From an uncultured Prevotellaceae bacterium (GTDB lineage Bacteria; Bacteroidota; Bacteroidia; Bacteroidales; Bacteroidaceae): a stretch of DNA of 36,815 nucleotides. Shown piece by piece: positions 7,206-15,315 of this stretch. Location of the stretch: NCBI GenBank assembly GCA_900318115.1, contig ONJJ01000051.1, forward strand, positions 1-36,815. The letters are read 5' to 3'. The notes below the pieces were generated by a model. It searched no databases, was not told the DNA's origin, and worked only from the letters and a program-made list of their open reading frames with translations. Numbering within the stretch: position 1 is the stretch's first letter; the number at the start of each line of letters is the position of its first letter. The translations under genes and the position numbers were made by a program.

Positions 7206-8417
7206 ATGAGAAAAAGAAGAGCTCAAAACACCAATCAAGCTATCATGAAAGGCGTCATTGCGATGGCACTCATCGTTCTGCTCGTCTGCTACCTGTTCCT
7301 GACCATGGTAGGCTGTTCGCCTGCCGGCCAGCGTTTCCACGTGAGCGGCAGCATCACCGAGGCGGAGGACTCCACCTTGCTGCTGGAAGCCATGACCCTG
7401 ACGGGCGTCAGAGCCGTGGACTCCGTGCGCCTGAACTCCACGGGCGCGTTCGATTTCAGCATCTTGCCCGACACGAGTTCCGCGCCGGAGTTCTACCGCC
7501 TGCGCATCGGCTCGCAAGTCATCAACTTCGTCATCGACTCGCTGGAGGACATCAGCGTGCAAGCTCCCTACCAGCGCATGGCCACGGCCTACGAAATCGA
7601 CGGCAACGAGGCTTCGCGCACGATGAAGACTATCTCGCTGCTGAATATCCAGCTGCAGCAGCAGTTTGCGCAGCTGGAGAAGGACGCCACGCTCTCGGCC
7701 CTGGAGAAGACGGAACGCGCGCGCGGACTCGTCGAGGCCTACAAGCAAACCCTCAAGCGCGACTACATCCTCGCCGACCCGGGCTCCTCCGCTGCCTACT
7801 TCGCCCTGTTCCAGACCGTGGGCGGACAGTTGCTCTTCAACCCCGAGAGCGACAAGAGCGACGTCCAGTACTTCGCCGCCGTGGCCACGCAGTGGGAGCT
7901 GCGCTACCCCGGTGCCCTGCGGACGCAGAACCTGCGCAACATCGCCATCCGAGGACTGCGCAACACGCGGCAGACACGCCCCGTGGAGCTGCAGATTGAC
8001 GGCGAGAAGGTAAAGGAAATAGGCATCATCGACTTCGGATTCAAGGATATACGCGGACAGGAGCGTCGCCTCAGCGACTTCCCGGAGAATGTCGTACTGC
8101 TGGACTTCACCGCCTACAGCCTGCCCACCAGCCAGCAGCGCAACATCCAGCTGCGGGAGATCTACAGCAAATACCACAGCCGCGGGCTGGAGATCTATCA
8201 GGTTTCACTGGACACCGACGAACACTATTGGAAGACGATGTGCGACCAGCTGCCGTGGGTGTGTGTCCACTGCCCCGAAGGCTTCGGGAATGATATGGTA
8301 CAGCTGTACGGCGTGTCTGCCATCCCCTCCTACTTCCTTATCGGTCGCGGAAGCAACATGAAGGCACGTGGAGAGGACATTCCGGATATTGAAAAGGCCA
8401 TTGAAGCCGAACTTTAG
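7206..8417 (+). CDS. DUF4369/thioredoxin-fold lipoprotein lacking the CxxC motif
   Basis: 403 residues. The N-terminus has a hydrophobic segment ending in a lipobox-like TMVGC (Cys at about residue 37). The first half resembles the DUF4369 domain found in front of many Bacteroidetes thioredoxin-like proteins. The C-terminal 135 residues have a TlpA/AhpC-type fold (VVLLDFTAYS... and a cis-Pro region VSAIPSYFLIG). The position where the redox CxxC normally follows LLDFWA holds SLPT, so neither active-site cysteine is present. Family knowledge would predict periplasmic thiol-disulphide exchange; the missing cysteines argue for a binding or structural role instead. An internal ATG at 7245 (MKGVIAMAL) is an alternative start. 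The gene begins immediately after the octamer array. Confidence 0.8.
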   Translation: MRKRRAQNTNQAIMKGVIAMALIVLLVCYLFLTMVGCSPAGQRFHVSGSITEAEDSTLLLEAMTLTGVRAVDSVRLNSTGAFDFSILPDTSSAPEFYRLRIGSQVINFVIDSLEDISVQAPYQRMATAYEIDGNEASRTMKTISLLNIQLQQQFAQLEKDATLSALEKTERARGLVEAYKQTLKRDYILADPGSSAAYFALFQTVGGQLLFNPESDKSDVQYFAAVATQWELRYPGALRTQNLRNIAIRGLRNTRQTRPVELQIDGEKVKEIGIIDFGFKDIRGQERRLSDFPENVVLLDFTAYSLPTSQQRNIQLREIYSKYHSRGLEIYQVSLDTDEHYWKTMCDQLPWVCVHCPEGFGNDMVQLYGVSAIPSYFLIGRGSNMKARGEDIPDIEKAIEAEL

Positions 8418-8435
8418 CACTTTTTTCCAAAAAAA

Positions 8436-8467
8436 TTTGGTTAGTCCGAAAATAAGTCCTATCTTTG
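8436..8467 (+). promoter_or_regulatory. promoter of greA
   Basis: TTTG at 8436-8439, a 20-base spacer, and TATCTTTG at 8460-8467 match the Bacteroidetes -33/-7 consensus. Transcription would start near 8474 and give a leader of about 108 bases. Confidence 0.7.
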
Positions 8468-8582
8468 CACTCGCAAAGGCGAAGAAAGACACCATAGCAC
8501 GAAGGGTTCCGCGCACCAGCGGAGTCCTTTTGCTTTTGTCTGTCGCAATACTTTGAAACCGGAACTATTTAAAAACTCAATA

Positions 8583-9053
8583 ATGGCTTACATGACACAG
8601 AAGGGCTACGACAAACTCGTGGCCGAGCTCCAGCAGTTGGAAGCTGTGGAGCGTCCCAAGGCTTCTGCAGCCATCGCCGAAGCCCGCGACAAGGGCGACC
8701 TGAGCGAAAACGCAGAATACGATGCAGCCAAGGAAGCACAAAGCCTGCTCGAAATGAAGATTACGCAACTGAAGGCCACCATTGCCGATGCCAAGATCAT
8801 CGACACCAGCAAGCTCAACGCCGACACGGTGCAGATCCTCTGCCACGTGGAGTTGAAGAACGTGAAGAACGGCGCCAAAATGGCCTACACCATCGTCAGC
8901 GAGACGGAAGCCAACCTGCGCGAAGGCAAGATCAGCGTGAAGACACCCATTGCCCAAGGACTCCTGGGCAAGAAGGTAGGCGAAATAGCTGAGATCAAAG
9001 TCCCACAGGGCATCATCCAGCTCGAAGTCCTCGGCATCAGCTACGAGGAGTGA
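8583..9053 (+). CDS. greA: transcription elongation factor GreA
   Basis: 156 residues from the ATG at 8583; the ten-codon upstream extension of the open frame is not conserved-looking and lacks a role. The N-terminal coiled coil (TQKGYDKLVAELQQLEAVERPK, with ARDKGDLSENAEYDAAKE at its tip) is the GreA signature, and the C-terminal FKBP-like domain ends with GLLGKKVGEIAEIKVPQG. Family knowledge: binds RNA polymerase in the secondary channel and stimulates cleavage of backtracked transcripts through the acidic tip (here D and E in the LSENAEYD loop). The HIT gene follows 46 bases downstream on the same strand, so the two probably share a transcript. Confidence 0.96.
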   Translation: MAYMTQKGYDKLVAELQQLEAVERPKASAAIAEARDKGDLSENAEYDAAKEAQSLLEMKITQLKATIADAKIIDTSKLNADTVQILCHVELKNVKNGAKMAYTIVSETEANLREGKISVKTPIAQGLLGKKVGEIAEIKVPQGIIQLEVLGISYEE

Positions 9054-9099
9054 GAGGGGGAATCGGCAAATTCGTAAATAAGTAAATCCGTAAATCCCA

Positions 9100-9501
9100 A
9101 TGGCTTCTATTTTCAGTAAGATTGCAGCAGGCGAGATCCCCAGCTACTGCTGCGCCCAGAACGATGAGTTCTATGCTTTCCTGGACATCAATCCGCTGGT
9201 GAAGGGCCACACCCTCGTGATTCCCCGCCGCGAAGTGGATTACATCTTCGACCTCACGGACGAGGAAATCGGCCGGATGCACATCTTCGCCGCCAAGGTG
9301 GCACGCGCCATCAAGAAGGTGCTGCCTTGCGTGAAGGTCGGCGTGGCAGTGCTCGGACTGGAAGTGCCGCACGCCCACATCCACCTGGTCCCTATGCAGA
9401 GTGAGAAGGACATGCTCTTCTCGAACCCCAAGCTGCAACTGCCGGCCGAGGAAATGCAGGCCACCGCAGATGCTATCCGCAAGGAGTTCGAGCAGCAGTA
9501 A
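9100..9501 (+). CDS. HIT-family nucleotide hydrolase
   Basis: 133 residues. The histidine triad HAHIHLVP is at about residues 91-98, and the N-terminus SIFSKIAAGEIPSYCCAQND is typical of Hint/HinT-like proteins. Family knowledge: hydrolyses nucleoside phosphoramidates or related AMP conjugates through a covalent nucleotidyl-histidine. It is cytoplasmic. It lies downstream of greA, a common arrangement in Bacteroidales to my recollection. It converges on the SufS gene, with a 31-base gap in which I see no clear terminator. Confidence 0.94.
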   Translation: MASIFSKIAAGEIPSYCCAQNDEFYAFLDINPLVKGHTLVIPRREVDYIFDLTDEEIGRMHIFAAKVARAIKKVLPCVKVGVAVLGLEVPHAHIHLVPMQSEKDMLFSNPKLQLPAEEMQATADAIRKEFEQQ

Positions 9502-9532
9502 GGTTCAAGCTTCAGTAAGGTTCAGAGGGAGC

Positions 9533-10741
9533 TCAGAACATCTGGCGCACGCGATCGATAGCGCTCACCAAGGCGTCCACTTCTTCCCGGGTGTTGTAGA
9601 GCGCAAAGCTGGCGCGCACCGTACCTTCAATCCCCAGACGGTGCATCAGCGGTTCGGCACAATGGTGCCCCGTGCGCACGGCAATGCCCAAGCGGTCCAG
9701 CAAGGTGCCCAGGTCCAGATGATGGATCTCCCCAACGAGGAAACTGACGACGCTGTCGTCCGACGGACCGAAGAACCTCATCCCAGGAATCTCCGACAGG
9801 CGTTCGCGAGCATAGCTCGTGAGCGCCTTTTCGTGTTCCATGACAGCAGTGAATCCTATGGCGCTGACGTAGTCCAGAGCACGCGCCAGCCCCGTTGTGG
9901 CCACATAGTCGGGCGTGCCGGCCTCGAACTTGTAGGGGAGGCTGTTGAAAGTGGTGTGCTCGAAGCTGACCTTGCCGATCATTTCGCCGCCGCCCATATA
10001 TGGAGGCATCTGCTCCAGCAACGTTTCCTTGCCGTAGAGCACGCCAACGCCCGTGGGGCCATAGACCTTGTGGCCGCTGAAGGCCAGGAAGTCGCAATCC
10101 AGGGCCTGCACATCGATGGGCAGATGGGGTGCCGCCTGAGCGGCATCGAGGAGCACGGGCACCTCGTGGGCGTGGGCCACGCGGATGATGTCAGCCACAG
10201 GGTTGACGGTGCCGAGGACATTGCTGACGAAGGTGCAGGAGAGCAAGCGGGTGCGGGGCGAGAACAGCGCCTCAAGGGCATCGAGGTCCAGGCGCCCTTC
10301 GTCCGTGATGGGGCACACCTTGATAATAATACGCGTACGCGCCTGCAGGAGCTGCCATGGAACGATGTTCGAATGATGCTCCATCTGCGTCAGGATGACT
10401 TCATCGCCATCGTGCAAGAAAGCCTGGCCGAAGGAGGATGCCACGAGATTGATGCTCTCTGTGGTGCCTCTGGTGAAGATGATTTCAGCCGTGGATCGGG
10501 CGTTGACAAAGCGGCGCACGGTCTCGCGCGCAGCCTCATGAAGTTCCGTGGCCTGCTGGCTGAGGTAGTGCACGCCGCGGTGGACGTTGGCGTTCACGTT
10601 CAGGTACTCATCCGTCATGGCATCGATGACGCAGCGCGGTTTCTGCGTCGTGGCGCCGTTGTCGAGGTAAACCAGCGGACGACCGTACACCTCGCGGGAG
10701 AGGATGGGGAAATCCTTTCTTATCTCTTGTATATCTATCAT
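9533..10741 (-). CDS. sufS: cysteine desulfurase, SufS/CsdA group
   Basis: 402 residues from the ATG at 10741 (MIDIQEIRKDFPIL); an upstream in-frame ATG at 10759 would add six residues. It is a class V aminotransferase fold with YLDNGATTQKP near the start, the PLP-binding Lys at about residue 225 in SGHKVYGPTG, and the persulphide Cys at about residue 361 in RTGHHCAEP, the SufS-type context. Family knowledge: removes sulphur from L-cysteine for Fe-S cluster assembly, normally with SufBCD. No other suf genes are in the window. It starts about 20 bases after the ruvB stop, on the same strand, so the two are probably co-transcribed. Confidence 0.93.
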   Translation of the reverse strand: MIDIQEIRKDFPILSREVYGRPLVYLDNGATTQKPRCVIDAMTDEYLNVNANVHRGVHYLSQQATELHEAARETVRRFVNARSTAEIIFTRGTTESINLVASSFGQAFLHDGDEVILTQMEHHSNIVPWQLLQARTRIIIKVCPITDEGRLDLDALEALFSPRTRLLSCTFVSNVLGTVNPVADIIRVAHAHEVPVLLDAAQAAPHLPIDVQALDCDFLAFSGHKVYGPTGVGVLYGKETLLEQMPPYMGGGEMIGKVSFEHTTFNSLPYKFEAGTPDYVATTGLARALDYVSAIGFTAVMEHEKALTSYARERLSEIPGMRFFGPSDDSVVSFLVGEIHHLDLGTLLDRLGIAVRTGHHCAEPLMHRLGIEGTVRASFALYNTREEVDALVSAIDRVRQMF

Positions 10742-10761
10742 TTCTTTAATAGAACGCACCT

Positions 10762-11829
10762 TTAATCAAACAAACTGGGTTGTTCCCCCGGCTGGGCGTA
10801 GCGGCTTCGGCCCAAGTGCTGATAGGCGAGGTCCGTGGCCTCGCGTCCGCGCGGGGTGCGTTTGATGAATCCTTCTTTGATGAGGAAGGGTTCATAGACC
10901 TCCTCCACGGTGCCCGGGTCTTCGCCGATGGCCGTGGCAATGGTTCCCACGCCCACAGGTCCTCCCTTGAACTTATCGATGATGGCCAGCAGGATCTTGC
11001 GGTCGATGAGGTCCAGGCCGTGGCGGTCGATGTTCAGTGCCTCGAGGGCATACTGAGCGATGGGCAGGTCTATACGTCCGTTGCCCTTCACCTGGGCGAA
11101 GTCACGCACACGTCGCAGCAGAGCGTTGGCGATACGAGGCGTGCCGCGCGAGCGGCGGGCGATCTCCACGGCGGCCTCATAGTCGATGGGCTGGTCCAGG
11201 ATGCCTGCGGAGCGGAGGACGATGCCGCAGAGCGTGTCGGCATCGTAGTATTCCAGATGGAGGTTGATACCGAAGCGGGCGCGCAAGGGAGCTGTCAGCA
11301 GGCCGGAGCGCGTGGTGGCGCCTACGAGGGTGAAGGGATTCAGGTCGATCTGAATCGAACGGGCGCTGGGGCCACGGTCGATCATGATATCGATGCGGTA
11401 GTCCTCCATGGCCGAGTAGAGGTATTCCTCCACGACGGGCGAGAGGCGATGGATCTCATCGATGAAGAGCACGTCCTGCGGCTCCAGCGAGGTGAGGATG
11501 CCTGCGAGGTCGCCGGGCTTGTCGAGCACGGGACCGCTGGTGACCTTGAAACCCACGCCCAGCTCGTTGGCGATGATGTTCGAGAGGGTGGTTTTGCCCA
11601 GTCCCGGGGGGCCGTGAAGCAGCGTGTGGTCCAGCGGCTCGCCGCGGTACTTGGCGGCCTCGACGAAGACACTGAGGTTTTGCACCACCTTGTCCTGTCC
11701 GGCGAAGTCCTCGAAGCGCAATGGACGCAGCGCCTGTTCGAAGTCGCGGTCTGAAGGAGAGACTCTCCCCTCGCCCTCCCGCAGGGGAACGGGCTGGTCG
11801 CTATTGTTGATCATAGGATTTTCCGTCAT
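10762..11829 (-). CDS. ruvB: Holliday junction branch-migration ATPase RuvB
   Basis: 355 residues. The order of motifs is RuvB-like: [19 protein letters not shown], Walker [10 protein letters not shown], Walker [18 protein letters not shown] (sensor/arginine-finger region), and a C-terminal winged helix ([27 protein letters not shown]). Family knowledge: hexameric motor that works with RuvA and RuvC in recombination repair. Odd feature: residues about 8-25 ([14 protein letters not shown]) are encoded by a GC-rich palindrome related to two other elements in this window, so the N-terminus may have been extended by an inserted repeat. The LuxR-type gene ends 11 bases upstream on the same strand. 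Confidence 0.95.
   Translation of the reverse strand: MTENPMINNSDQPVPLREGEGRVSPSDRDFEQALRPLRFEDFAGQDKVVQNLSVFVEAAKYRGEPLDHTLLHGPPGLGKTTLSNIIANELGVGFKVTSGPVLDKPGDLAGILTSLEPQDVLFIDEIHRLSPVVEEYLYSAMEDYRIDIMIDRGPSARSIQIDLNPFTLVGATTRSGLLTAPLRARFGINLHLEYYDADTLCGIVLRSAGILDQPIDYEAAVEIARRSRGTPRIANALLRRVRDFAQVKGNGRIDLPIAQYALEALNIDRHGLDLIDRKILLAIIDKFKGGPVGVGTIATAIGEDPGTVEEVYEPFLIKEGFIKRTPRGREATDLAYQHLGRSRYAQPGEQPSLFD
11755..11800. repeat. GC-rich palindromic element within the ruvB 5' coding end
   Basis: On the minus strand this segment reads GGGAGGGCGAGGGGAGAGTC, which matches the core of the repeat arms in the M16 peptidase gene (GGGAGGGCGGGGGGAGAGTC) at 19 of 20 positions. A partner arm CCCGTTCCCC lies upstream. 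It is in frame and codes for part of the variable RuvB N-terminus. Confidence 0.6.
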
Positions 11830-11840
11830 AAATAGGGAAT

Positions 11841-12824
11841 CTACAGTTTCACTTCCTCCAGATTAATGAGCCCGTTGACAATCGCATAGATGGTCAGTCC
11901 CGCCGGCGAGTGGATTTGTGTCTTGCGTGCGATGTTGCGCCGGTGGGTCATGACGGTGTTGGCGGAGATAAACATCTTCTCTGCGATCTCCTTGTTGGAG
12001 AGTCCCCGGACAACCATCCTGACGACTTCCTTCTCGCGTTCCGATAGTTCATCGGAATTGGGCGCATCGACAGCCTTGCCCTTCGGGCGCTCATCCATGG
12101 GCTGCGAGCCGTCCTCGGCGCGCGCACTCACCTCCAGCTCCAGCAGATGCACCGCCTCGGCAAAGAGGGTGTCCTCGAGATGACAATGGCTGAAGAGGTC
12201 TTCCTCCATGATGTATATATCCATCAGGGTGTCTGCCAGCCGCTGGGTGTCAGAATCGCTGGGATAGTATTTGATGATGATGGACTTCAGCTCGTGGCTG
12301 CTGTCGCTGATGCTGCTGTGGTTGTCGTGGTGCTTGGCTGCCAGGACCCGGTAAGTGGATCCGCGCTGGGGCAGGTGGCCGTCGAGTAGTTGCTGGACGT
12401 AGCTGTGGATATGCTCGTTCTCATAGTCCATGTGACGCTGCACGGCTGCAGCGTACTCATCGTAGAACTTGAGGATGAGGAATGCCAATTGGTTCTTGGC
12501 CGAACAGTTGATGGCCTCGATGAGCTTCCTGCGGATGGCTGGCAGACGGAAGTCCACGAAGTACGTGTGGGAACGGCGCAGATAGCGCATCAGCTCTTCC
12601 ACACTGACTTGTTTTGCCAGTTCGCTGACAGAGAGGCGACCCTCGCTCTGGATGAAATTGACCACGGTCAGGAAGGTCATCGTATCGACGCCGCTGGCCT
12701 TGCAGGCGGCATCGACGCTCAGGTCGCCGAAACCCAGCGAGACGCCGAAGCGCGAGATGACTTGCAGCAGCCGGTAGTCATCGTGAATGAGGTCGCTCAT
12801 GTGAGCCGATTCCGTAAAATGCAT
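11841..12824 (-). CDS. hemerythrin-like domain fused to LuxR-type helix-turn-helix regulator
   Basis: 327 residues. The N-terminal 70 residues ([19 protein letters not shown], then ACKASGVD) resemble the short helical domain found in front of ScdA/YtfE-like iron-cluster repair proteins. Residues about 85-230 are helical with spaced His and acidic residues ([30 protein letters not shown]), as expected of a hemerythrin-type di-iron bundle. The last 65 residues are a LuxR/GerE helix-turn-helix ([26 protein letters not shown], then [13 protein letters not shown]). Inference: a one-component regulator that senses oxygen, nitric oxide or iron through a di-iron site. A second ATG at 12800 is an alternative start. 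The gene lies upstream of ruvB and faces away from the lipoprotein/porin pair and iron cluster to its right. Confidence 0.82.
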   Translation of the reverse strand: MHFTESAHMSDLIHDDYRLLQVISRFGVSLGFGDLSVDAACKASGVDTMTFLTVVNFIQSEGRLSVSELAKQVSVEELMRYLRRSHTYFVDFRLPAIRRKLIEAINCSAKNQLAFLILKFYDEYAAAVQRHMDYENEHIHSYVQQLLDGHLPQRGSTYRVLAAKHHDNHSSISDSSHELKSIIIKYYPSDSDTQRLADTLMDIYIMEEDLFSHCHLEDTLFAEAVHLLELEVSARAEDGSQPMDERPKGKAVDAPNSDELSEREKEVVRMVVRGLSNKEIAEKMFISANTVMTHRRNIARKTQIHSPAGLTIYAIVNGLINLEEVKL

Positions 12825-12926
12825 AGCCTTTTACTTTAATTGAAGAATGAAGCCCGCCCGCTGTGTGACGTACAGGGGCGGGCGAGGGGGAAGGATAGGG
12901 AGAGCCCCGGGCGGGGCTGCCTATTA

Positions 12927-13343
12927 TTAATTGATGGCGGTGGAATAGAACACCTTGTCGTCGCGCTTCACCACGAGCTTGGCCTTGGCCTTCAGTTTCT
13001 TGCAGGACTCGCTGGCATTGACCTTGGTGAGTGTGATGGCTGCGCCAATCTCAGACTTCATGTCCTCGTCACTCTTGCCGCGTTCGCGCGTGAAGCTCTT
13101 CGTGGAAGCCGTGGCCTTGTAGCCCAGCTGGTTCAGCTGGGTGGCGAAAGCCTGGTCGATAGCCTGGGTGGCTGTCTGATAGACGTTGAGGTCTTGAGCG
13201 CTGGATTCGATGTAGTCTTCGTAGGCCCAGGTGAAAGTGTAAGGGCCTGTGGGTTCGGGTTCGTCATCACTGCCGCAAGAGGCTACTGCGAAAGGCAAGG
13301 CAATGACCATCATTGCTGCCAGAATTTTCCATAGATTTTTCAT
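12927..13343 (-). CDS. small lipoprotein, unknown function
   Basis: 138 residues from the ATG at 13343; the longer open frame upstream runs through the promoter and is not likely to be translated. It has a lipoprotein signal peptide with lipobox VASC and the mature end CGSDDEPEP, acidic as in Bacteroidetes surface-export signals. The rest is a small alpha/beta-looking domain without recognisable motifs (YTFTWAYEDYIESS to KVFYSTAIN). I do not recognise the family. It is divergent from the porin gene at 13622, with which it shares a 278-base regulatory interval, and it has its own clear promoter. Confidence 0.8.
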   Translation of the reverse strand: MKNLWKILAAMMVIALPFAVASCGSDDEPEPTGPYTFTWAYEDYIESSAQDLNVYQTATQAIDQAFATQLNQLGYKATASTKSFTRERGKSDEDMKSEIGAAITLTKVNASESCKKLKAKAKLVVKRDDKVFYSTAIN

Positions 13344-13388
13344 TGTCGTTTTGCTTTTTGAATTAATGAGGTTGTTATTATTTTGCTG

Positions 13389-13420
13389 CAAAGGTAGCGA
13401 TAAATTCAATGTGAACCAAA
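13389..13420 (-). promoter_or_regulatory. promoter of the small lipoprotein gene
   Basis: On the minus strand TTTG at 13420-13417, a 20-base spacer and TACCTTTG at 13396-13389 are an excellent match to the Bacteroidetes -33/-7 consensus. The predicted transcript starts about 40 bases before the ATG. Confidence 0.75.
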
Positions 13421-13567
13421 GAAAAGGCGGACAAAATCTGCAAAAAGGATTGAAAATACACAGAAAAAGGCCTCCTCTACCTAAAAATAATGACTTACCC
13501 GATGGTCCTTGCCCGTATTGACCTGCTTCAGGCGGTCATTATTTGTGAGTATTTTGCAGGCTGCCTC

Positions 13568-13598
13568 TTGCACGCCTCGTTCATTTATCCTACTTTTG
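13568..13598 (+). promoter_or_regulatory. promoter of the first porin gene
   Basis: TTG at 13568-13570, a 20-base spacer and TACTTTTG at 13591-13598 match the Bacteroidetes consensus. The leader would be about 17 bases, which supports the ATG at 13622 over the upstream in-frame codons. Confidence 0.7.
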
Positions 13599-13621
13599 CA
13601 GCCGCAAAACAAAAACTGCGT

Positions 13622-14935
13622 ATGAAAACGACATTGAACATACTGGCATTTGCCACATTCATGACTTTTGGAACTGCCACCTTCGCCCAGGCTCAGGATG
13701 GCAGCGAGAGCTTTGAGAAATTCCGCGTCGGCGGCTACGGCGAGATGGTGGCTTCCTTCATGGGCTACGGCACCAGCCGCTTCAACGGCACCACGACGGG
13801 CAACACCTACGAGCGCCGCAACGCCATCGCCATCCCCCGCTTTGTGCTGGCCGGTGACTATAAGTTCAACAAGCACTGGCAGATAGGTGCCGAGATCGAG
13901 TTCGAGGCCGGCGGCGTAGGTGTCGAGACCGAGATGGAGCAATCCGAGAACGGCGAGTACGAGACCGAAATGGAGAAGGGCGGCGAGGTCGCCCTGGAGC
14001 AGTTCCACGTCACCTACACACTGAACCGCTACTTTCACGTACGGGCAGGTCACATGGTGCTGCCGGTGGGTCTGACCAACGCACACCACGAGCCCATCCT
14101 CTTCTTCGGCACCGTGCGTCCGGAGGGCGAGACGGTGGTGATTCCTTCGACCTGGCACGAGACGGGTCTGTCCGTCTTCGGCAAGTTCGGGCAGGGCTAT
14201 GGCCGCATGAGCTACGAAGCCTACGTCACCGCCGGACTGAACGCCGATGGCTTCGGTCGCGACCACTGGGTGGCCGATGGCAAGCAGGGGCTGTTCGAGA
14301 CGGATAACTTCACCAGCCCCGCCTACACCGCCCGTCTGGACTACGAAGGCGTGAAGGGGCTGCGCGTAGGGGCCTCGGTCTACTACTGCAACGATGCCGC
14401 CGCCAACGCCGACAAGGCCTATAAATATTCCAAGGTGGGCCGCGTGCCCGTGACCATCCTCTCCGCCGATGCACAGTACGTGAATCGCTACGTCACCGCC
14501 CGTGCCAACGTTCTCTGGGGACAGGTGGGCAACTCCAAGAAGCTGAGCAGCGTCTCGCTGTCCAACCTCTCGAACTACCACCACGGCGCCATGCGACGCA
14601 CCGCCAAGAACGCCCTCGCCTACGGCGCTGAGGTGGGTCTGAACCTGCGAAACGTCATCGGCAACAACCGCGTGCCCGTCTTCTACCCCTTTGTCCGCTA
14701 TGAATACTACAACCCGCAGCAACGCGGCGAAGACGACCAGGCCATCGAAGCACGCTGCCAGGTGAGCAAGTGGGTGGGCGGACTGAACTGGTTTGCACTC
14801 CCCAACCTCGTAGTCAAGGCGGACTGGAGCACACGCAAGATTGGTACCGCCAAGGTCTTCGGCAGCAGCCGCTACCACCGCGAGAACGAATTCTCCATCG
14901 GAGTGGCCTACGCCGGCTGGTTCTGGAAGAAATGA
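13622..14935 (+). CDS. outer-membrane porin-like beta-barrel protein
   Basis: 437 residues from the ATG at 13622; codons upstream in the same frame overlap the promoter. It has a signal peptide (MKTTLNILAFATFMTFGTATFAQAQ). The body has alternating aromatic/polar strands with a repeated pattern of glycine and tyrosine, e.g. FRVGGYGEMVASF at the mature start and FSIGVAYAGWFWKK at the end, as in OprO/OprP-like or general Bacteroidetes porins. There is an acidic loop (TEMEQSENGEYETEMEKGGE, about residues 101-121). Family knowledge: trimeric channel for anions or other small solutes; the substrate is not apparent. It precedes the iron/haem module by 380 bases, across a MITE-like element, so it is probably a separate unit. 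Confidence 0.8.
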   Translation: MKTTLNILAFATFMTFGTATFAQAQDGSESFEKFRVGGYGEMVASFMGYGTSRFNGTTTGNTYERRNAIAIPRFVLAGDYKFNKHWQIGAEIEFEAGGVGVETEMEQSENGEYETEMEKGGEVALEQFHVTYTLNRYFHVRAGHMVLPVGLTNAHHEPILFFGTVRPEGETVVIPSTWHETGLSVFGKFGQGYGRMSYEAYVTAGLNADGFGRDHWVADGKQGLFETDNFTSPAYTARLDYEGVKGLRVGASVYYCNDAAANADKAYKYSKVGRVPVTILSADAQYVNRYVTARANVLWGQVGNSKKLSSVSLSNLSNYHHGAMRRTAKNALAYGAEVGLNLRNVIGNNRVPVFYPFVRYEYYNPQQRGEDDQAIEARCQVSKWVGGLNWFALPNLVVKADWSTRKIGTAKVFGSSRYHRENEFSIGVAYAGWFWKK

Positions 14936-14960
14936 CTTCCTGAAAGAATAAGAGAAAAGA

Positions 14961-15232
14961 GTATAACTCAACTTTCGGAAGTTTATTAGAACAACGAATT
15001 AGACTAATTAAACGAATTATTCATGGCCTATGGATTTACGATTTATACCGAATTTCACGAATTATCGAGCGAAACCGCTGCGCGATGTTTCGAATGGAAT
15101 CCAAAACAAGATGACACTCGACACCTGCGTAGCGTGTCGCGAATTTATAAATTGAGAGTTGTCAGGAGGAAAGACATCCGTTTAATTAGTCTAATTAGTT
15201 GTTTTTAAGAACATCCGAAACTTGAAGTATAA
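14961..15232. mobile_element. MITE-like element with long terminal inverted repeats
   Basis: A 25-bp inverted repeat (14990-15014 and 15179-15203) matches at 24 of 25 positions. The pairing continues outward with more mismatches to about 14961 and 15232, so each terminal repeat is about 54 bp. The 160-base core has no credible gene; the 61-codon open frame at 15023 spans one repeat and looks accidental. No transposase is encoded. These are features of a non-autonomous miniature element, but a target-site duplication was not identified. It occupies most of the gene-free stretch 14936-15315. Confidence 0.6.
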
Positions 15233-15237
15233 TAGAA

Positions 15238-15288
15238 TTAAAGAGTAAATAGAGTTAAAGAGTAAATAGAGTTAAAGAGTTAAGTAAG
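15238..15288. repeat. 17-bp tandem repeat upstream of the imelysin gene
   Basis: Two perfect 17-bp units TTAAAGAGTAAATAGAG (15238-15254 and 15255-15271) are followed by a partial third unit. This AT-rich array ends about 30 bases before the imelysin start, in what should be its leader. No TAnnTTTG promoter was found nearby. Confidence 0.75.
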
Positions 15289-15315
15289 AGTAAGTCTAAC
15301 AAAAAAATCAATCGA

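Noticed and set aside
7059-8177. 372-codon minus-strand open frame with a RYFDIST-like repeat
   Set aside because: The repetitive protein end is only the octamer array read backwards; the rest is antisense to the thioredoxin-fold gene.
9401-10765. 454-codon plus-strand open frame
   Set aside because: It overlaps the end of the HIT gene and the whole antisense of sufS, both of which have clear catalytic motifs.
12840-13334. 164-codon plus-strand frame
   Set aside because: Antisense to the small lipoprotein, which has a lipobox and a strong promoter.
13481-14971. 496-codon open frame on the minus strand
   Set aside because: It is the antisense shadow of the porin gene, which has a signal peptide, promoter and barrel pattern; GC-rich sequence leaves long open frames on the other strand.
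15023-15208. 61-codon plus-strand frame
   Set aside because: It lies inside the MITE-like element and runs into its right inverted repeat; no coding pattern.
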